Assembly: GCA_036924285.1 (NCBI GenBank)
Contig: JAYKYS010000005.1
Span: forward strand, 29,052,001 to 29,116,000
Source: Asterella californica
Lineage: Eukaryota > Streptophyta > Marchantiopsida > Marchantiales > Aytoniaceae
Direction: 5' to 3'
Length of the DNA: 64,000 nucleotides
Shown: positions 22,432 through 46,579 of the stretch, one piece after another
Position numbering within the stretch: the first letter of the stretch is position 1
Layout: every line of letters begins with the position of its first letter
Notes under the pieces: generated by a model
Database searches by the model: none
What the model saw: the letters and a program-made list of their open reading frames with translations, nothing else
What the model was told of the DNA's origin: nothing
Position numbers and translations under genes: made by a program

Positions 22432-23640
22432 GAAGTGATATTTGTATCTCTTCTCAGATTCTTCATAAGTGACCTTCATTGTCTAAAACTCCAACATGGC
22501 AACACCCTTCAAGAAAGAAGTGATACATGTGTCACTTTTCCACCTTCTAAGACGATCTTCAATCTCCTTGAAAGTAACAATGATGACTCTTCAGAAGAGA
22601 TGTGATACCTCAATCACTTCTCCAACCTTCAAAACCCTATAGAACAACAGCAATTGTCTTTTCTCAATAGAAGTGATATTTGTATTGCTTTTCCGTGCAA
22701 CCACCGAATAACTAACATCAACCACGATTCTCAATATTCTTTCAAGGTAGTAATCGCACCACTTTGAAGAGCCAGTCCTTACTACGTAAATCCTTCACCC
22801 CAAACTTTCATGTTGAGTTCATCACCGTATCGTATCATCATTTGTATGATGTGTGTAGACGAGCACCGAGCTCATGGATATAGATGACATTGTAGCTTTG
22901 ATCGACACGTACAAACACACATGTGCTCCTTAGTTCAACCAAAAAAAAACCTCAGTTATTTACACCTCAACTTGTACATAAAATTTACAGAAAACTTTCA
23001 GTGTTCGTGATTTCCTCCTCCACACTCAAAATAAAATCTAATCACTCATGTCAAAAAGATCATGGAAAATTCTTCCTCAACAATATCTTACTTGTCTCAA
23101 ACTGATTCTCCTAGACCAAGATATCACTACCTCAAGTTGTGAAGTGATACATGTATCACTTCTCTTTTCACTGTTGACAAAACTTACAATTCTCGCTCCA
23201 CTAATCCAAATCTTGATATCTCAGTGGCACTATAAAGCTTACACTCCATGCTTTCCAACGGTATCAAGTTCTCCTATAACCGGACTCTGTAACCTTCACT
23301 GCACTCCGTGAAAAAACTCTGATTTCTCTCTTCCTCAACCTTGTGAAAATTGACAAAAGTCTTTTTCTGAAACATAGAAGTGATATTGGTATCACTTCTC
23401 AGTTCCTTAACTTATAGTTTTGTCAAAAAACAGTGACTACATGTATCATTTCTCTACCAGCTAAACTCTTTGTAGTGTTCTGAAGTGATACACATATCAC
23501 TTTTCGTCTTTATCACTAGTCGTTCTCTTCACCCAAGTATCCAAAAAGGTCATTCAAACTCACTTCCGAAAATCACGGCGAAAAAATCACACGACTCTCA
23601 ACATAAAATCCCAAAACCTTAGAAGTGATACTTCAAAGAA
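22432..23640. repeat. Array of nine GAAGTGATAC-type palindromes
   Basis: Copies of a 22-bp palindrome with core GTGATACATGTATCAC lie at about 22432, 22517, 22599, 22670, 23141, 23377, 23431, 23482 and 23622. The copy at 23141-23162 is a perfect palindrome; the others differ at a few bases, usually in the middle, and the last is a half-site. Spacing varies from about 50 to 470 bases. No coding frame is convincing across the region. Copies keep the palindrome better than the DNA between them. Confidence 0.85.
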
Positions 23641-23877
23641 TATTTTCCGATGCTTAAGTACTATATGGAAGCACCCCCTAAGCTAAACCGTTGCACTTCA
23701 TCATCAGTTCTTCTCGTCGTCATCGTGTGTATCGTCACTTCATCAGTTGGTCTGTCAAGTGGCGGTCATGCATATTGCATGATTGCCGATGAGTAGTATT
23801 TCTGCATGCAACATTCCGTCCATGTCATCAAATTTTATGTCAGAATTTCATGGAATGTCGTAACTTTTGTGCTGGAA
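23641..23877. other. Short spacer, nothing recognised
   Basis: Sequence between the palindrome array and a hairpin element. Nothing supported. Confidence 0.4.
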
Positions 23878-24094
23878 GAAGGTGAATATGCATGCATGCC
23901 TAGCCTGCAAATATGTAGACCTCTAGAATACATATGATCTTCTGTCCTTCTTCGGAAATATGCCAAGGTTTAATTTATTACCTAATCTTTCCGACAGGAA
24001 AGATTAGGTAGTCAATTAAATTGACAGTATATTAATGTATAAATTGCTTCAGATTCCCAGACTTGTACCTTACTATGCATGCATATTCATCCTC
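23878..24094. repeat. Hairpin element with terminal inverted repeats
   Basis: Ends GAAGGTGAATATGCATGCAT (23878-23897) and ATGCATGCATATTCATCCTC (24075-24094) are inverted repeats. In the middle, TACCTAATCTTTCC (23979-23992) pairs perfectly with its complement at 23997-24010 around a 4-base loop. Similar hairpins with CCTT...AAGG tips recur at 31994, 47507, 51576 and 52223. The structure is like a small non-autonomous foldback element (MITE). Confidence 0.6.
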
Positions 24095-25634
24095 TGTGAG
24101 AAGAGATCTTGGTCTGGAGAATCATATCTTGATATATGGAAAATAAAGTGTGACGTTGCTCTTTCAGGCATGTCCTTTTTAGTCTTCCAGAGGAGGTACT
24201 CTAGCAAGAAGTGAATATTGGTAGTTAAGAGCTGATCAACCCAAGTCATGTTCTTAGTGCATCGACAACTGACCTATATACTTTATTGATCAAATTGACG
24301 AGTTTCATTTTTTAGTTCAACATCAAAGTCTACTATTTTTCAATTCTATTTTTAATCAAAGTTATATTTTCTCCCAACCCAAGTCTTTCATTAACCCCTT
24401 GTAATCTCTCTTAAGTTCTTAAGTACTCACAAAATCGAGGTCAACCTCGATGTTGGACCCTCCCAAAACTTGAAACTCTTGTTTCAACATGAAGTCCAAC
24501 CTCTATGTTAACAATATAATATCCCAAAGTTTAACATTTCATTCTCAAAATTGATAGTCTGCGGGCATGTGCAGAACTCCTCCCCTCTTCTTCAAACATT
24601 GTTGTCACTTTAAGTAGTAATTCCAAGCACCTCCCTTGCTACACACCTGTCACCTTGAGAAGCCACCAAATGACAAGCATACGGCATTCTATGTGGCATG
24701 CTTGCAAACTATCACACGGCAGTCTTGTTAGATCACATGTCACTTCACTACCCAATCAGCAATAATGTCATATCATCATCCACACTACCACTACCACATC
24801 AACAAATGACACGTCAAAAATTCAGAATCACTCAGTATTTGGATGCCACGTCAATATCCGTCACCAGCAAAACTTTAAAACTTCCAACCCTCATACTTCT
24901 TTCATCTTGGCTCAAAATACAAATTTTAGTGTCCTCAACGAGACGGACACAAGGGTCATGTTGGTGCTCTCATATACATGTTTTAGACCAAGATGGAAAA
25001 AATATTCCCTAAACCACAATTACTCCATAGCCGATCCACAACATGATAACTTTTGGAACCAATGCAATTCTGAGAACTTGCCATGAAGAAATCGATACAA
25101 TGTACTGATGTAGTACTTGCTACAGATAAAAACACTATCATAAATTTGTCAATCTTTCCAATTGATTTTATGCAAGTAGGTTCGTTGTTTGAAAGTATTG
25201 CTCACAATTGAACAAGAAATTCTTCACTATCCAAGAAAACCTTTTCATTCAAAGAGTCGAGGTTTCTTTGGAAACTTCAATTGATTGTTCTCTCACATAG
25301 TCTATTCTCTCGAGTATGGATAATTGTACTCTTACATGCTCTCTCTCCAATAAGATATTCAATCTGTTGTTGCATGATAAGAATAATATCTGAGGTCATT
25401 GGCATGTTGATCATTGCGCTCTATCTTTCTCTATTTCTTTTTCTCTCTCTCTCTCTCCACCTATTTCCAAATGTAACAACTGAGAAATCACGGTTTCTTG
25501 ATTCTATAACCGTATTTATAAAAGCCTGATCAGACCGAGAGATGGAGGAATTGCTAGAAATGGTACCTCAAATCTTGAAATCATAATGATGCCATGGAAA
25601 TGACCATGTGGTTCATAGATTCTGTGTATCACAT
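24095..25634. other. Spacer with CT microsatellite
   Basis: AT-rich DNA without recognised genes. A (CT)n run lies near 25441-25462. Open frames such as 24698-25012 show no domain. Confidence 0.45.
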
Positions 25635-25650
25635 CTCTGCTCTAATACCA
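25635..25650 (-). other. Primer-binding site, initiator-tRNA type
   Basis: The minus strand reads TGGTATTAGAGCAGAG, one base different from the TGGTATCAGAGC motif that primes many plant Copia elements from initiator methionine tRNA. It lies directly inside the end of the LTR described next. Confidence 0.6.
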
Positions 25651-25651
25651 A

Positions 25652-26058
25652 CTTAAAAGAATCGAGGAGAGAAATAGGAAATATAGCCAAGAGAACAAAT
25701 AAGAATAGAGGAAAACTCCAGATGTCAGAGTTGGCCACAAAACTGACAACAGACCTTAGTATTTATAGTTTTGAGTGTACAAAGTTTCTTCTTGAAGTTA
25801 ACCATTCTATCTTGAAGTAACCATTAACTTCCTTATGAAGTTAACAATCTACTTCCTTGTGAAGCAACCATGAAGGTTTCTCAGTACCTTACTCACTCAA
25901 TATCGTAGAAGCTTCTTAAGTATTTCTCTAAAATAATTTTACAAAAGCTTCATAGATAGTATATACTTGTAACCCTCGAGAATTTATTGTAATTTCTACT
26001 ATAACTTTCTAGTAATTTTCACTAGAATTTATATTTGTGGCAAATGCGTATTGTTACA
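25652..26058 (-). repeat. Copia-like LTR, solo or 5' LTR remnant
   Basis: About 407 bp. Read on the minus strand it starts TGTAACAATACG at 26058 and ends next to the primer-binding site at 25651. A TATA box (CTATAAATA) lies on the same strand near 25755-25763, at a sensible place for an LTR promoter. No gag or pol frame follows leftward beyond about 100 bases, so only the 5' end survives. The exact 3' end of the LTR is not a clean CA. Confidence 0.55.
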
Positions 26059-28189
26059 AAAGAGTTCCATTACAAATTAGGGAGCATCTCTCCACCACTG
26101 ATAATTATAACATTTTGTAATTTCAAATAAATCTTTGCTATGTTTTATAGCTATATTTATTATGAAAATAGAAAAATGAGAAGATTCTTTTATCATGTAG
26201 TGTATTTTGTTGTATTACTAGAAGATTAAGAGGAGAGAAGGACATGCAGCAGGAGTACTTGTGAAATATGGAAAGTAAAATGAAAGAATTATAGATCTGG
26301 ATAAATCGCTAGTCATAGCTCGTCAGTTCGATTGCAAGTGTAGCTCCTGGTTAAAATTACCATGCTTTTTAAACTTAAAGACTCTTCAATACACAATGAA
26401 ATAGTTTGTAGAACCGTCTAAAATAATTTGTAAAGGTTCGAATTTCATGTCTATCAAGTTTGTGCTCTTGAAAGATATAACTTTTTCCCAAGTGTATAAA
26501 TGAGTATTTATTGTAATCTTTAAGTTGAAAGAGTTCCAGGAAAAAATTGATTTTGCAACTCTAGGACTGGTTCACAATTAACAGTTAAAAAGAATTTATT
26601 TTTTATATAGTTTAATCTAGAGTTTATAAATACTATTTACATATTCTACAGTATCACAAAACGAGCAAAAATTCCCCGAAGTTGATCCGACATGCTTATT
26701 GGATCTCTACTTGAGACGTCTAACTGTTGATCAATCAATTTCATTGAGTCTTTTTTGCGCATACAACAATATTATAGGTGAAAAAAACGTGGGCTTCCTT
26801 CCGTTTCTTACGCAGTAATGCTTGCGTGAAATAATTTGAGCGCAGTTTGAATCGTTACTATGGTAGTTATCTTTCTTTTGACTTCTTTTGCAAACACAAT
26901 CTCAAACAGATTGGATCAATCTGTGTCCTATCAACTACTCAAAGTCTCTATATCTCTTAACAAAATCTCAACCACTTGTTTTCATTTTATAGTGGAATAT
27001 TTGTATGTATATTTCATAGCTTTTATCCTTCTTACGATCCTTCTTATGATTTACTTATCGGTATCTAAAGACGAGCAATGGATGATTCATTGTTTACATT
27101 TCACTGATGAATGGTAAGCAAATTCACGGAGCAAATACACGAGCAATACTTTGCGAGCAATTTGTGACCCAAGTTTATTAATCCAGTGAAGTTGCATCAA
27201 AATCAAGAATTTGATGAATTTGCTACGCAAAAGAGATGATTCTTGCTGGTTTAAGGTTTAGGGTTCATAGACCTGTTTCATATTTGCAGTAAGAAAAGAG
27301 TGCAGTGTCGATGTGGATTTGAGAGTTGCACGTGTTTCTCAGCTGTGACACAAAGCTTTATGCACTAGCTGCCCAGTAAGCTTCTTTTAACGAGCTTTTG
27401 ACAAGGTTTGGTTACTGCACATTGGCTTTCAAGAGCTTTATTGAAAGCACAAGGAGATTGCAAAGTTGGCTTTCAAGAGTTTTCCTGCAAGCACAAGGAG
27501 GTTTTAATCTTCTTTTTGCTATCTATGCACCATGACTATATAGTCGCCGTCCCCTTTAGTTAAAACGTTTTCACTCATCGTGCATGGACAAAAGAGCTAA
27601 TTCTAAATGCATGTACAACAATATTTATTTATAATTTACTGTGGAACTAATGAAACTCACTATTGCTCTCTCACTTAATACTAAGTTTGGCAGGTTTGTT
27701 CTGAATTCAAACATTTTCCATCCCTTTGCATACTAATTCACACTCAAAGTAATTTCCAAATTAAGCATACCTCATCTTGGACTGATCTTATCTAGGTATC
27801 TTAAGAAGACCTCTACTTATGCAAACACAACAAGATGCCCCATAGAAGTTGAGTTTTATCAGGACTTGACTCTGTTTAATGTACATTCTATAATCTTTAT
27901 GTTATGCAGTTGTTCAAGTTAACAACTCTCTTTTCCTTTGGTGGATTTCAATCAATATGATATGGTTTACTTTCTTAATAGAGAGTATCAAAGCTAATGT
28001 TTAGTAAATATTATTCGTCCGTAGAAAAATATAAAAATAAAAAAAGGAATGTAGAAAAATACCACGAGTGTTTTTTGTTGTTATTTTATCGGATTCGATC
28101 ACAAGTTTTGGTCATAAGGAAATTTAGGAATCCAGCAATTTACTATAATTGTTGGAATTTTTAATTAAAAATTAAAACAACTATATGAA
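26059..28189. other. Spacer with a 44-bp tandem duplication
   Basis: AT-rich DNA. TTGGCTTTCAAGAG...GCACAAGGAG occurs twice in tandem at 27422-27465 and 27466-27506. An 85-codon hydrophobic frame (26860-27117) has no recognised family and I do not count it. Nothing else is supported. Confidence 0.45.
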
Positions 28190-28475
28190 TTCAGAGACAT
28201 AACCAGAGGTGACTCATGGTTGTATAAAGACGGCACGTCCAGCACTACTGATCTGGCCCTCGGCCTGACAAGTCCAAGTCGGGGATTCAACCCCGGCTGG
28301 TGGCTGGGGTTGGCTTGTGAGATCCAGAGTCGAGGGAAGACATCGACCTCATGATTCTCATGGGCGACTCCGGTACTCACGAGCAGGGTATTGTAGGGGT
28401 GGTGTAATCCTTGTAAGAGCAAAAGCTCCATGGCGAAAATAGCTAAAAAAATAAAATAAATAAATAAAATTTTAT
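28190..28475. repeat. Possible SINE-like element
   Basis: A compact, relatively GC-rich block inside AT-rich DNA, followed on the plus strand by an A-rich tail (about 28441-28475). It contains GGGATTCAACCCC, whose complement GGGGTTGAATCCC resembles the tRNA B box. I could not place a matching A box, and the B-box strand is opposite to the A-rich tail. The call is therefore tentative. Confidence 0.25.
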
Positions 28476-30757
28476 AGCTGTATACAGAGTTGTCCTTCCA
28501 TAAACTACAGCTTTTTTTCCTTCTTGACGTTAGAGAATCTTCTCTCTTAGCTATTAATATACTTCCTCTATAGTCATTGCTTTACTTCACTAGATGAAAA
28601 GCTATCCTTTGCTGGGTGCATTTGACACTTAGTGCTGCATTATCAGATGAAACTGTGAAACTAAAAGTGCATACCGCTTGCCTGAATGTCATAGTAACAT
28701 CATCTAAAAGTTTGATGAAAAAACTGTTCACTTTCTATTGGGGAGTTGCAGGTTTCATCTCTTGCACTTCTTGACCGAAAGGAAGCGAGAAAAACCTTTC
28801 CTCTTGAAAAGAGAGAGCAACTTTTCCTCACAAGTGAAGTCAAGTCCACTGAACAAATAGTTCAGAGCATCATTTCTGACAGTGTGCAGAGCTCGGCGAT
28901 CGGTCGATGAAACTCCACGGCGAGGTATAGTCAAACTAAAATTGAGAATCAAATAATATAAAAAAATACTATATATCTAAAAGAAGAATGAAAAAGAATC
29001 TATCATATGTGTTGCGTGCATTTTGATATCTATATTACATAGTTGAAGAAAGCCTTCTGGGTTCTTAATACGTATATTCCTACCACGTCTACAGGAGCTA
29101 TGCAATGATCGTCAAGGAACAATCCAGTGAGTATATATATACTCGGCCTTATGGTAGAAGGTTGGTAAAAGGATGAAAGTACCAGTAAGATAGTGCGGAG
29201 GAAAACTGCGAAGACAGCTAAGCACCAACCCAATGTTTCCGAGGTTCGACCTGAGTCCAACGTGAACCTACACCCTGGCACTTTCTGTGTCCAACACATT
29301 TCCAGTACGGAGCTTATTTAATATATTTCTCCGCATCGGAGTCAACTCCGCTATCCCATTGGTCGGCTAGGGAATTTGATGCCCTGTCTTTTCCGCCTCC
29401 TTGTCGTTTCTCAACACAATAAATGACACCGATCGCTTTTCTGTATACTTATATGTGATTTGCTACTTTTATCACGTCACATTTCTGGTGGAAAGAATAA
29501 TAATAATCCACATTGCTTTCACTAACATCGATGGATACTTGAAAAGAGTAGAACCATATGTTTCCTTTTTTTTTCCCATGAGTTATTACATTCTTCATTT
29601 CTGGAGAATTTATATTCTCCATTATTTCACATTCCTTACTGGGAGGACTATGAGGTCCTATTAAGCGTTATATTCTATTGCTTATATCTACTTCCCCTTC
29701 GTATTAAATCTATAAGTTGTCCTCAACATACCAGAGTTCTCTTTCTCATAAAGGTTATTTATTCACCTCTCTATAGTCTCACTTCCTTGCATAGTTTCAC
29801 CTCTTCTATCTTCGGAGAGGGGAATAATGTAAAGCGATTTAATTTATTACCTGAATCTTCAGAGAAAAAGAGTTAATGTGATAAACTAAACCTATAACAA
29901 AAGTTATTCTTTTACGAGACAAGAAGTCAGTCTTATTGTTCTCAGAGTGCGTTTTTTCCTACATTGCTTATAGATGCTTTTTTGCAGTTCCGGTATGTAA
30001 ATTATATACAACATATAATATTTATGTTTTAAACATTTCTTTTTTTATTTTTATTTAATACTTATAAAATTAAAACTAATAACTTATAAACATATATTAA
30101 TATAATATTGATTAATATGGCCCATAATTTTGTTAAGATATCACTTCCTGTACAGTCCAATTGCGCCACTACCTTTTGCTCCTCTCTCCAAGCTTGTCTT
30201 CTTCTTTTTTTGCTGCATCTTTAAACTTTGTATGCATGTTCACTTCTCAATATGAAGATGGAGAGGAAAAATATGCTTTCATAGTTCATTCATGACAATT
30301 TTTGTTCCTTGTGGAATTTTTTTGTCGTAAATCAACTCACCATTAAATAAGAATTAATTATTCGTTCAGAGCTCATATTTTTATGAATAAGTGAATTCTA
30401 ATAAGTTCATTTATAGTTTCATACGTATTTCATCTAAGGGCATCTCCACCGCACAGTCGTTAACTGGAAAGTTAACGGGAAATTTAGTGTTCACTGTATT
30501 CTTATAGAGTTCTGGAAACGTAGATCCCCTATTGTCCTGACGTTAACTGAGAAAAGTACTATGGTGTACATCAAACTTCCGCACCGCGAGGATAAAATTA
30601 TCTCTAACTTCTGGATAATAACTTCGACAGAAGCAGCGGACTATCATTTTAAACCAAAATTCAGTTCAAAAAACTTCATTCAGAACACAGCACATCCTAC
30701 AACGACTAAAAGATAAAGTTTCTAACTGTATCTCAATAGAGTAACGCTACCGAAAGC
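28476..30757. other. AT-rich spacer
   Basis: Long AT-rich stretch without recognised genes. Around 30437 the sequence GGGCATCTCCACCGCACAG resembles the ends of some plant MITEs, but I found no matching opposite end. Confidence 0.45.
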
Positions 30758-31306
30758 ACTTTGAGTACGAAGCTGAGTCCTACATTCTTGGCGCTAAAAT
30801 GGAACTCTGTTAGCGTCTCCGATGGGGGACCTCTCTGTTTCTCAACGCTATAATAGCGTTAGTGTCTCCATTTTCAATTCCTAGTCCTATATAAAAGTTT
30901 TTATTTATTGATATATTTACTTGACTTATTAACTTGGTGAACATATTTTAGCACCGTTTTTCCGTTTGTCTTCTTCATACTCCTGGATGTTGAGGAGAGT
31001 CGGGATGTATATATATATATATATATTCTATTTCCTTTGCATGAGCTTGCACTTCCTTCGGTCTCTTTTCATTTGCAATGTTTATCTGGTTTCCTTTGGT
31101 ACCAGTACGGTGCTAAAATATGTTCACCAAGTTAATAAGTCAAGTAAATATATCAATAAATAAAAACTTTTATATAGGACTAGGAATTGAAAATGGAGAC
31201 ACTAACGCTATTATAGCGTTGAGAAACAGAGAGGTCCCCTATCGGAGACGCTAACAGAGTTCCATTTTAGCGCCAAGAATGTAGGACTCAGCTTCGTACT
31301 CAAAAG
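30758..31306. repeat. Inverted repeat with 200-bp near-identical arms
   Basis: Arms 30758-30957 and 31107-31306 are almost perfect reverse complements around a 149-base loop that contains an (AT)n run at about 31008-31026. Inside the arms, CAACGCTATAATAGCGTT is itself palindromic. Part of the arm (GCGTTGAGAAACAGAGAGGT) is repeated again at 31316-31335. No coding frame. The high arm identity means recent origin or active correction. Confidence 0.88.
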
Positions 31307-33560
31307 TCTCTATAGCGTTGAGAAACAGAGAGGTACTCTACCTTTTCGTGCAAAAGGAAAAGACACATAACTTTTTATATACTGTTGCATGCAGAAGATC
31401 GTGGATCTTGCGGGTTTCATACGATTATTGAATTCCAACTTTTTGGAGATTGTCGTTGAATCCTAAAGTGCACAACGAGAAGGGTTTTCTTGTCCAAATT
31501 GTTGTTAGATCTGAAAGTTGAAACCTATATATCCTTTCAGATCTTCGTTCCATCATTGAAACTGGTGAAATGGAGGGTATAGATTTACACCTTCAGATCC
31601 TGTTATGCGTTCTGGCTGGATTGAGGCCCACACGTGGACGATGTTTGCATGCGCTAACGATATTTGTAGAAAACAAAGTCTTTTCTTACTTCAGGTTTTA
31701 ATAATACTATTTTCTAATCCCACCATGAGTCGAGTTGATAGGATGCAAAATGAATACCTTGATGGATAAAGATGGAATATTCACAGAACGTTCAGTAGGA
31801 TGATTATATTTACCATCAGATTACCCTTGCCATACGACAGAACAGATAAGACTCAAAAATGGAGAAGAAATAAGTAGTTGTGATTGTTTACAGCAAATGT
31901 GAGAAAAAAGCATTACAATGATTCATATATGTATAAGAGAACATCGATTAGAATATGAAGAAGTTTCAGAAGAGGAGGAATATACATATTTTTTCATTTA
32001 TGTCCTTATCCTTCTTATTGGAAGGGTTAGGTCATAAATGAAAATGATTAAAAAGATTATTTTTATTCATCCAGTAGGTATAGTAGAAGGGGTTACGTTT
32101 GAACTCACTGCGCTCATAGGTTCTTCTTGCTATAGTTCACTTGTTACGATCTCAAAGATATTTAAATTTAGATTTGGATTTGTCTTGTAACTGTGCTCCG
32201 TGGAGTAAACAAACATTACATATGTTTGCTTACTGGGGAACATTTATCTTTTTTCAAGAAAATTTTTTCTTCCAGAAACTTTCTCTATCAATTCAGTCAA
32301 GTCTTCACAACAAATCATTTCAAAAAATTTATATTTTTTTTATTTCTGGTTGTCTTTTTGTAATTTTTTGCTCTCGTGTCATTTGGAATGCATATAATTT
32401 GCCTCCTCCATCTTTAGGTGAATATTATATACACTGGTGCTGAAGGAGATAAGATGGAGCAGGTGAAAGATGCACGGGTGCTCTCACTTTGGCAACCTCT
32501 CCTCGTCCCCTCCTTGCCGCCTGCGGGTGAATCAAGAGCCACATGGTAGAGAGGGTAGAGGGGAGGTAATGCAAAGGAGAGCTACTACATTATCCAGCCA
32601 CAGAAAGATCCTGAAAGATAACTATCAAGCGCGAGATACATATACGTCTAAATAGTACCTCCATTTTCGTAAAACGAAAATACATATGTCCAGCAACAAA
32701 TGTAACAAGCAAGTACCCGTCCGAAATGACCCACCGCACCTGTCCACGGGATCAGACTGCGGACTGCAGTGTCAACGATAACGTGGTAAAGCAGGCCGGG
32801 CCACCCACCTCAGCAACCTTCTTCATCTGGGTGAGAGGAAAAGCACCTGCAGATTCGATTGGCGGCCTAGACAGTCGGAGACACTCCGCCAGAAATGGAG
32901 GGAGCTTCGGGAAACGGACGGCAGGAGCTTAGGTTCTTCTGGAGGATGAGTGAGTTAATGGTTGGTTGGTTGGGGTTTATGGAAGTCTACTACGGTGGGG
33001 ATGGGAAGTGGACAAGGTGCACAGAGGAAAACGAAATGGACCGGATTAGTAGCAGCATGATAAATGAAGCAACTTCCACCAGAAATGGGGGTAAGTTCAA
33101 ATGTTTTGAACAAGAAGTGGAACCAAAGGCAAGTTGGGGTCAGCTGAGGTTATGTTGTGCGAGTTCCAGCGGACTGGTTCCGTATATTAGTTAGTTGTAA
33201 CACATCTATTATAGTAGAATGTTGACCGGCCCTACCGGTATGGAAAGATGTATCAACAGTCAAGCGGCGAGCTAGACAATGTAGAAACTCCTGCCGGAAA
33301 CGGAATGAGGATCTGAAAGAATGGGCAACCTGCGGTGAGTTGTGGACTCCGGAGGAGTGACCGGGATGTTGGGGGGTCGGGCTCCGGCGGTAGGGAGGGA
33401 GGGACGGCGGCAGGTCGGGACGTTGTTGTGATGGAGGAGTAGTGTACAGTAGTTAGTTGTGGTCGGGTTTGGAGTGGCGTGCTGAATAGTAGTGGTCGGG
33501 GTCGGGGTTTGTGAGGGGCCACCAGTAACCTAAACGCCCCGTTCCATCTTATTCTTCCCT
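31307..33560. other. Spacer with one hairpin
   Basis: A hairpin at 31994-32041 pairs TCATTTATG..CC..CCTTC with GAAGGGTTAGGTCATAAATGA and belongs to the recurring hairpin group. From about 32450 the sequence becomes more GC-rich approaching the kinase gene. Open frames at 32470-33194 show no domain. Confidence 0.45.
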
Positions 33561-34444
33561 TTTGTCGCCAGTGCTGATTAGTGCTTCTGGTGAATGTAGA
33601 AGGCAGTGCTACTCTTGCTTCCCTCCGCTTTCCTCGCGTCGCTTTCCCACTCTCGTCTGTCTCTCTGGGGGCCGCTGCCTGTCGCTCTGCCTGTCTGCGT
33701 GGGTTCCGTTCTCGTCCAGGTCTCGTTCGGGCAACGCAAGTGGAAAAAGCAGAGAGAGTGCGAGAGAGGAGTGAAGCTAAGGGAGAGAAGGGAAAGGAAA
33801 GGACGGACGGACATAAAGAAAAGGACCGAAGCGAAGGGAAGGGAAGGAGAGGAGAACTAAGGAAGGAAAGAAGCAGAGACAAGGGGAGAGGAGAGGAAGA
33901 GCTGTTGCTCCATAGAGTGGAGAGCTGTTGCTGTTTTCCAGAAAGACCAGGAGAAGGAGGAGGAGGAGGGGAGGAGCGAAGGAAGGAAGAAGCAAAGCAG
34001 TAGGAAGGGCGGGGTAAGCGGGTATCTGTCTGTCGAGAGTGGATCGTGGCTGCCACCGTTGTTCTCAGAGAGGAGAGAGAGAGAAGAAGAAGAAAAGAGA
34101 AGGTTTTCTTCCCTGTTTCTAAGTGAGTCAGTCAGTCATTCAGTCTGCTTTGCTTGCCTGCTGCTCTGCGTAGCGCAGTGCTCATGGAGAAGATGCAAGA
34201 CGGCCGTGGTGTCGTGCGCCTTCTTCTTCCAGACTACATCGGAAGTGCCATGGCGGATTTGCCTTCGTACTCTTGAGACGATTATACGGAGCATCGATCA
34301 TTACTAGTACCGCACCCATCCTCCTTTACGGCGTCTTCCAGTTCTCGCGTGGGCGGCCTGTGGAATAGACGAGATTTTGTTAAGTACACTGTTTGTGGTT
34401 GACTACGCAGATAGATAGAGAGTGTGAGAGAGAGGGAGAGAAAA
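33561..34444 (+). promoter_or_regulatory. Likely 5' untranslated leader of the kinase gene, GA-rich
   Basis: From about 33740 to 34110 the plus strand is extremely purine-rich (GGAAAGGAAAGGACGG, GAGGAGGAGG, GAGAGAGAG). It gives long low-complexity frames on both strands that are not genes. A GT at 34014 (GGGGTAAGCG) and an AG at 34410 could bound a leader intron. Plant leaders often carry such GA/CT tracts. Transcription start was not located. Confidence 0.4.

Positions 34445-46579
<12,135 letters not shown>

Noticed and set aside
22432..23640. CRISPR array
   Set aside because: Repeats are palindromes with irregular spacing, variable sequence and no cas genes, in eukaryotic DNA.
26860..27117. 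85-codon membrane-like frame
   Set aside because: Hydrophobic composition is expected from AT-rich DNA; no homologous family recognised.
33581..34003. Plus-strand 140-codon frame rich in E, K, R and G
   Set aside because: Low-complexity translation of the purine tract; likely untranslated leader.
33253..34056. Minus-strand 267-codon frame
   Set aside because: It is the complement of the GA-rich leader of the kinase gene; serine/leucine/proline low complexity and no domain.
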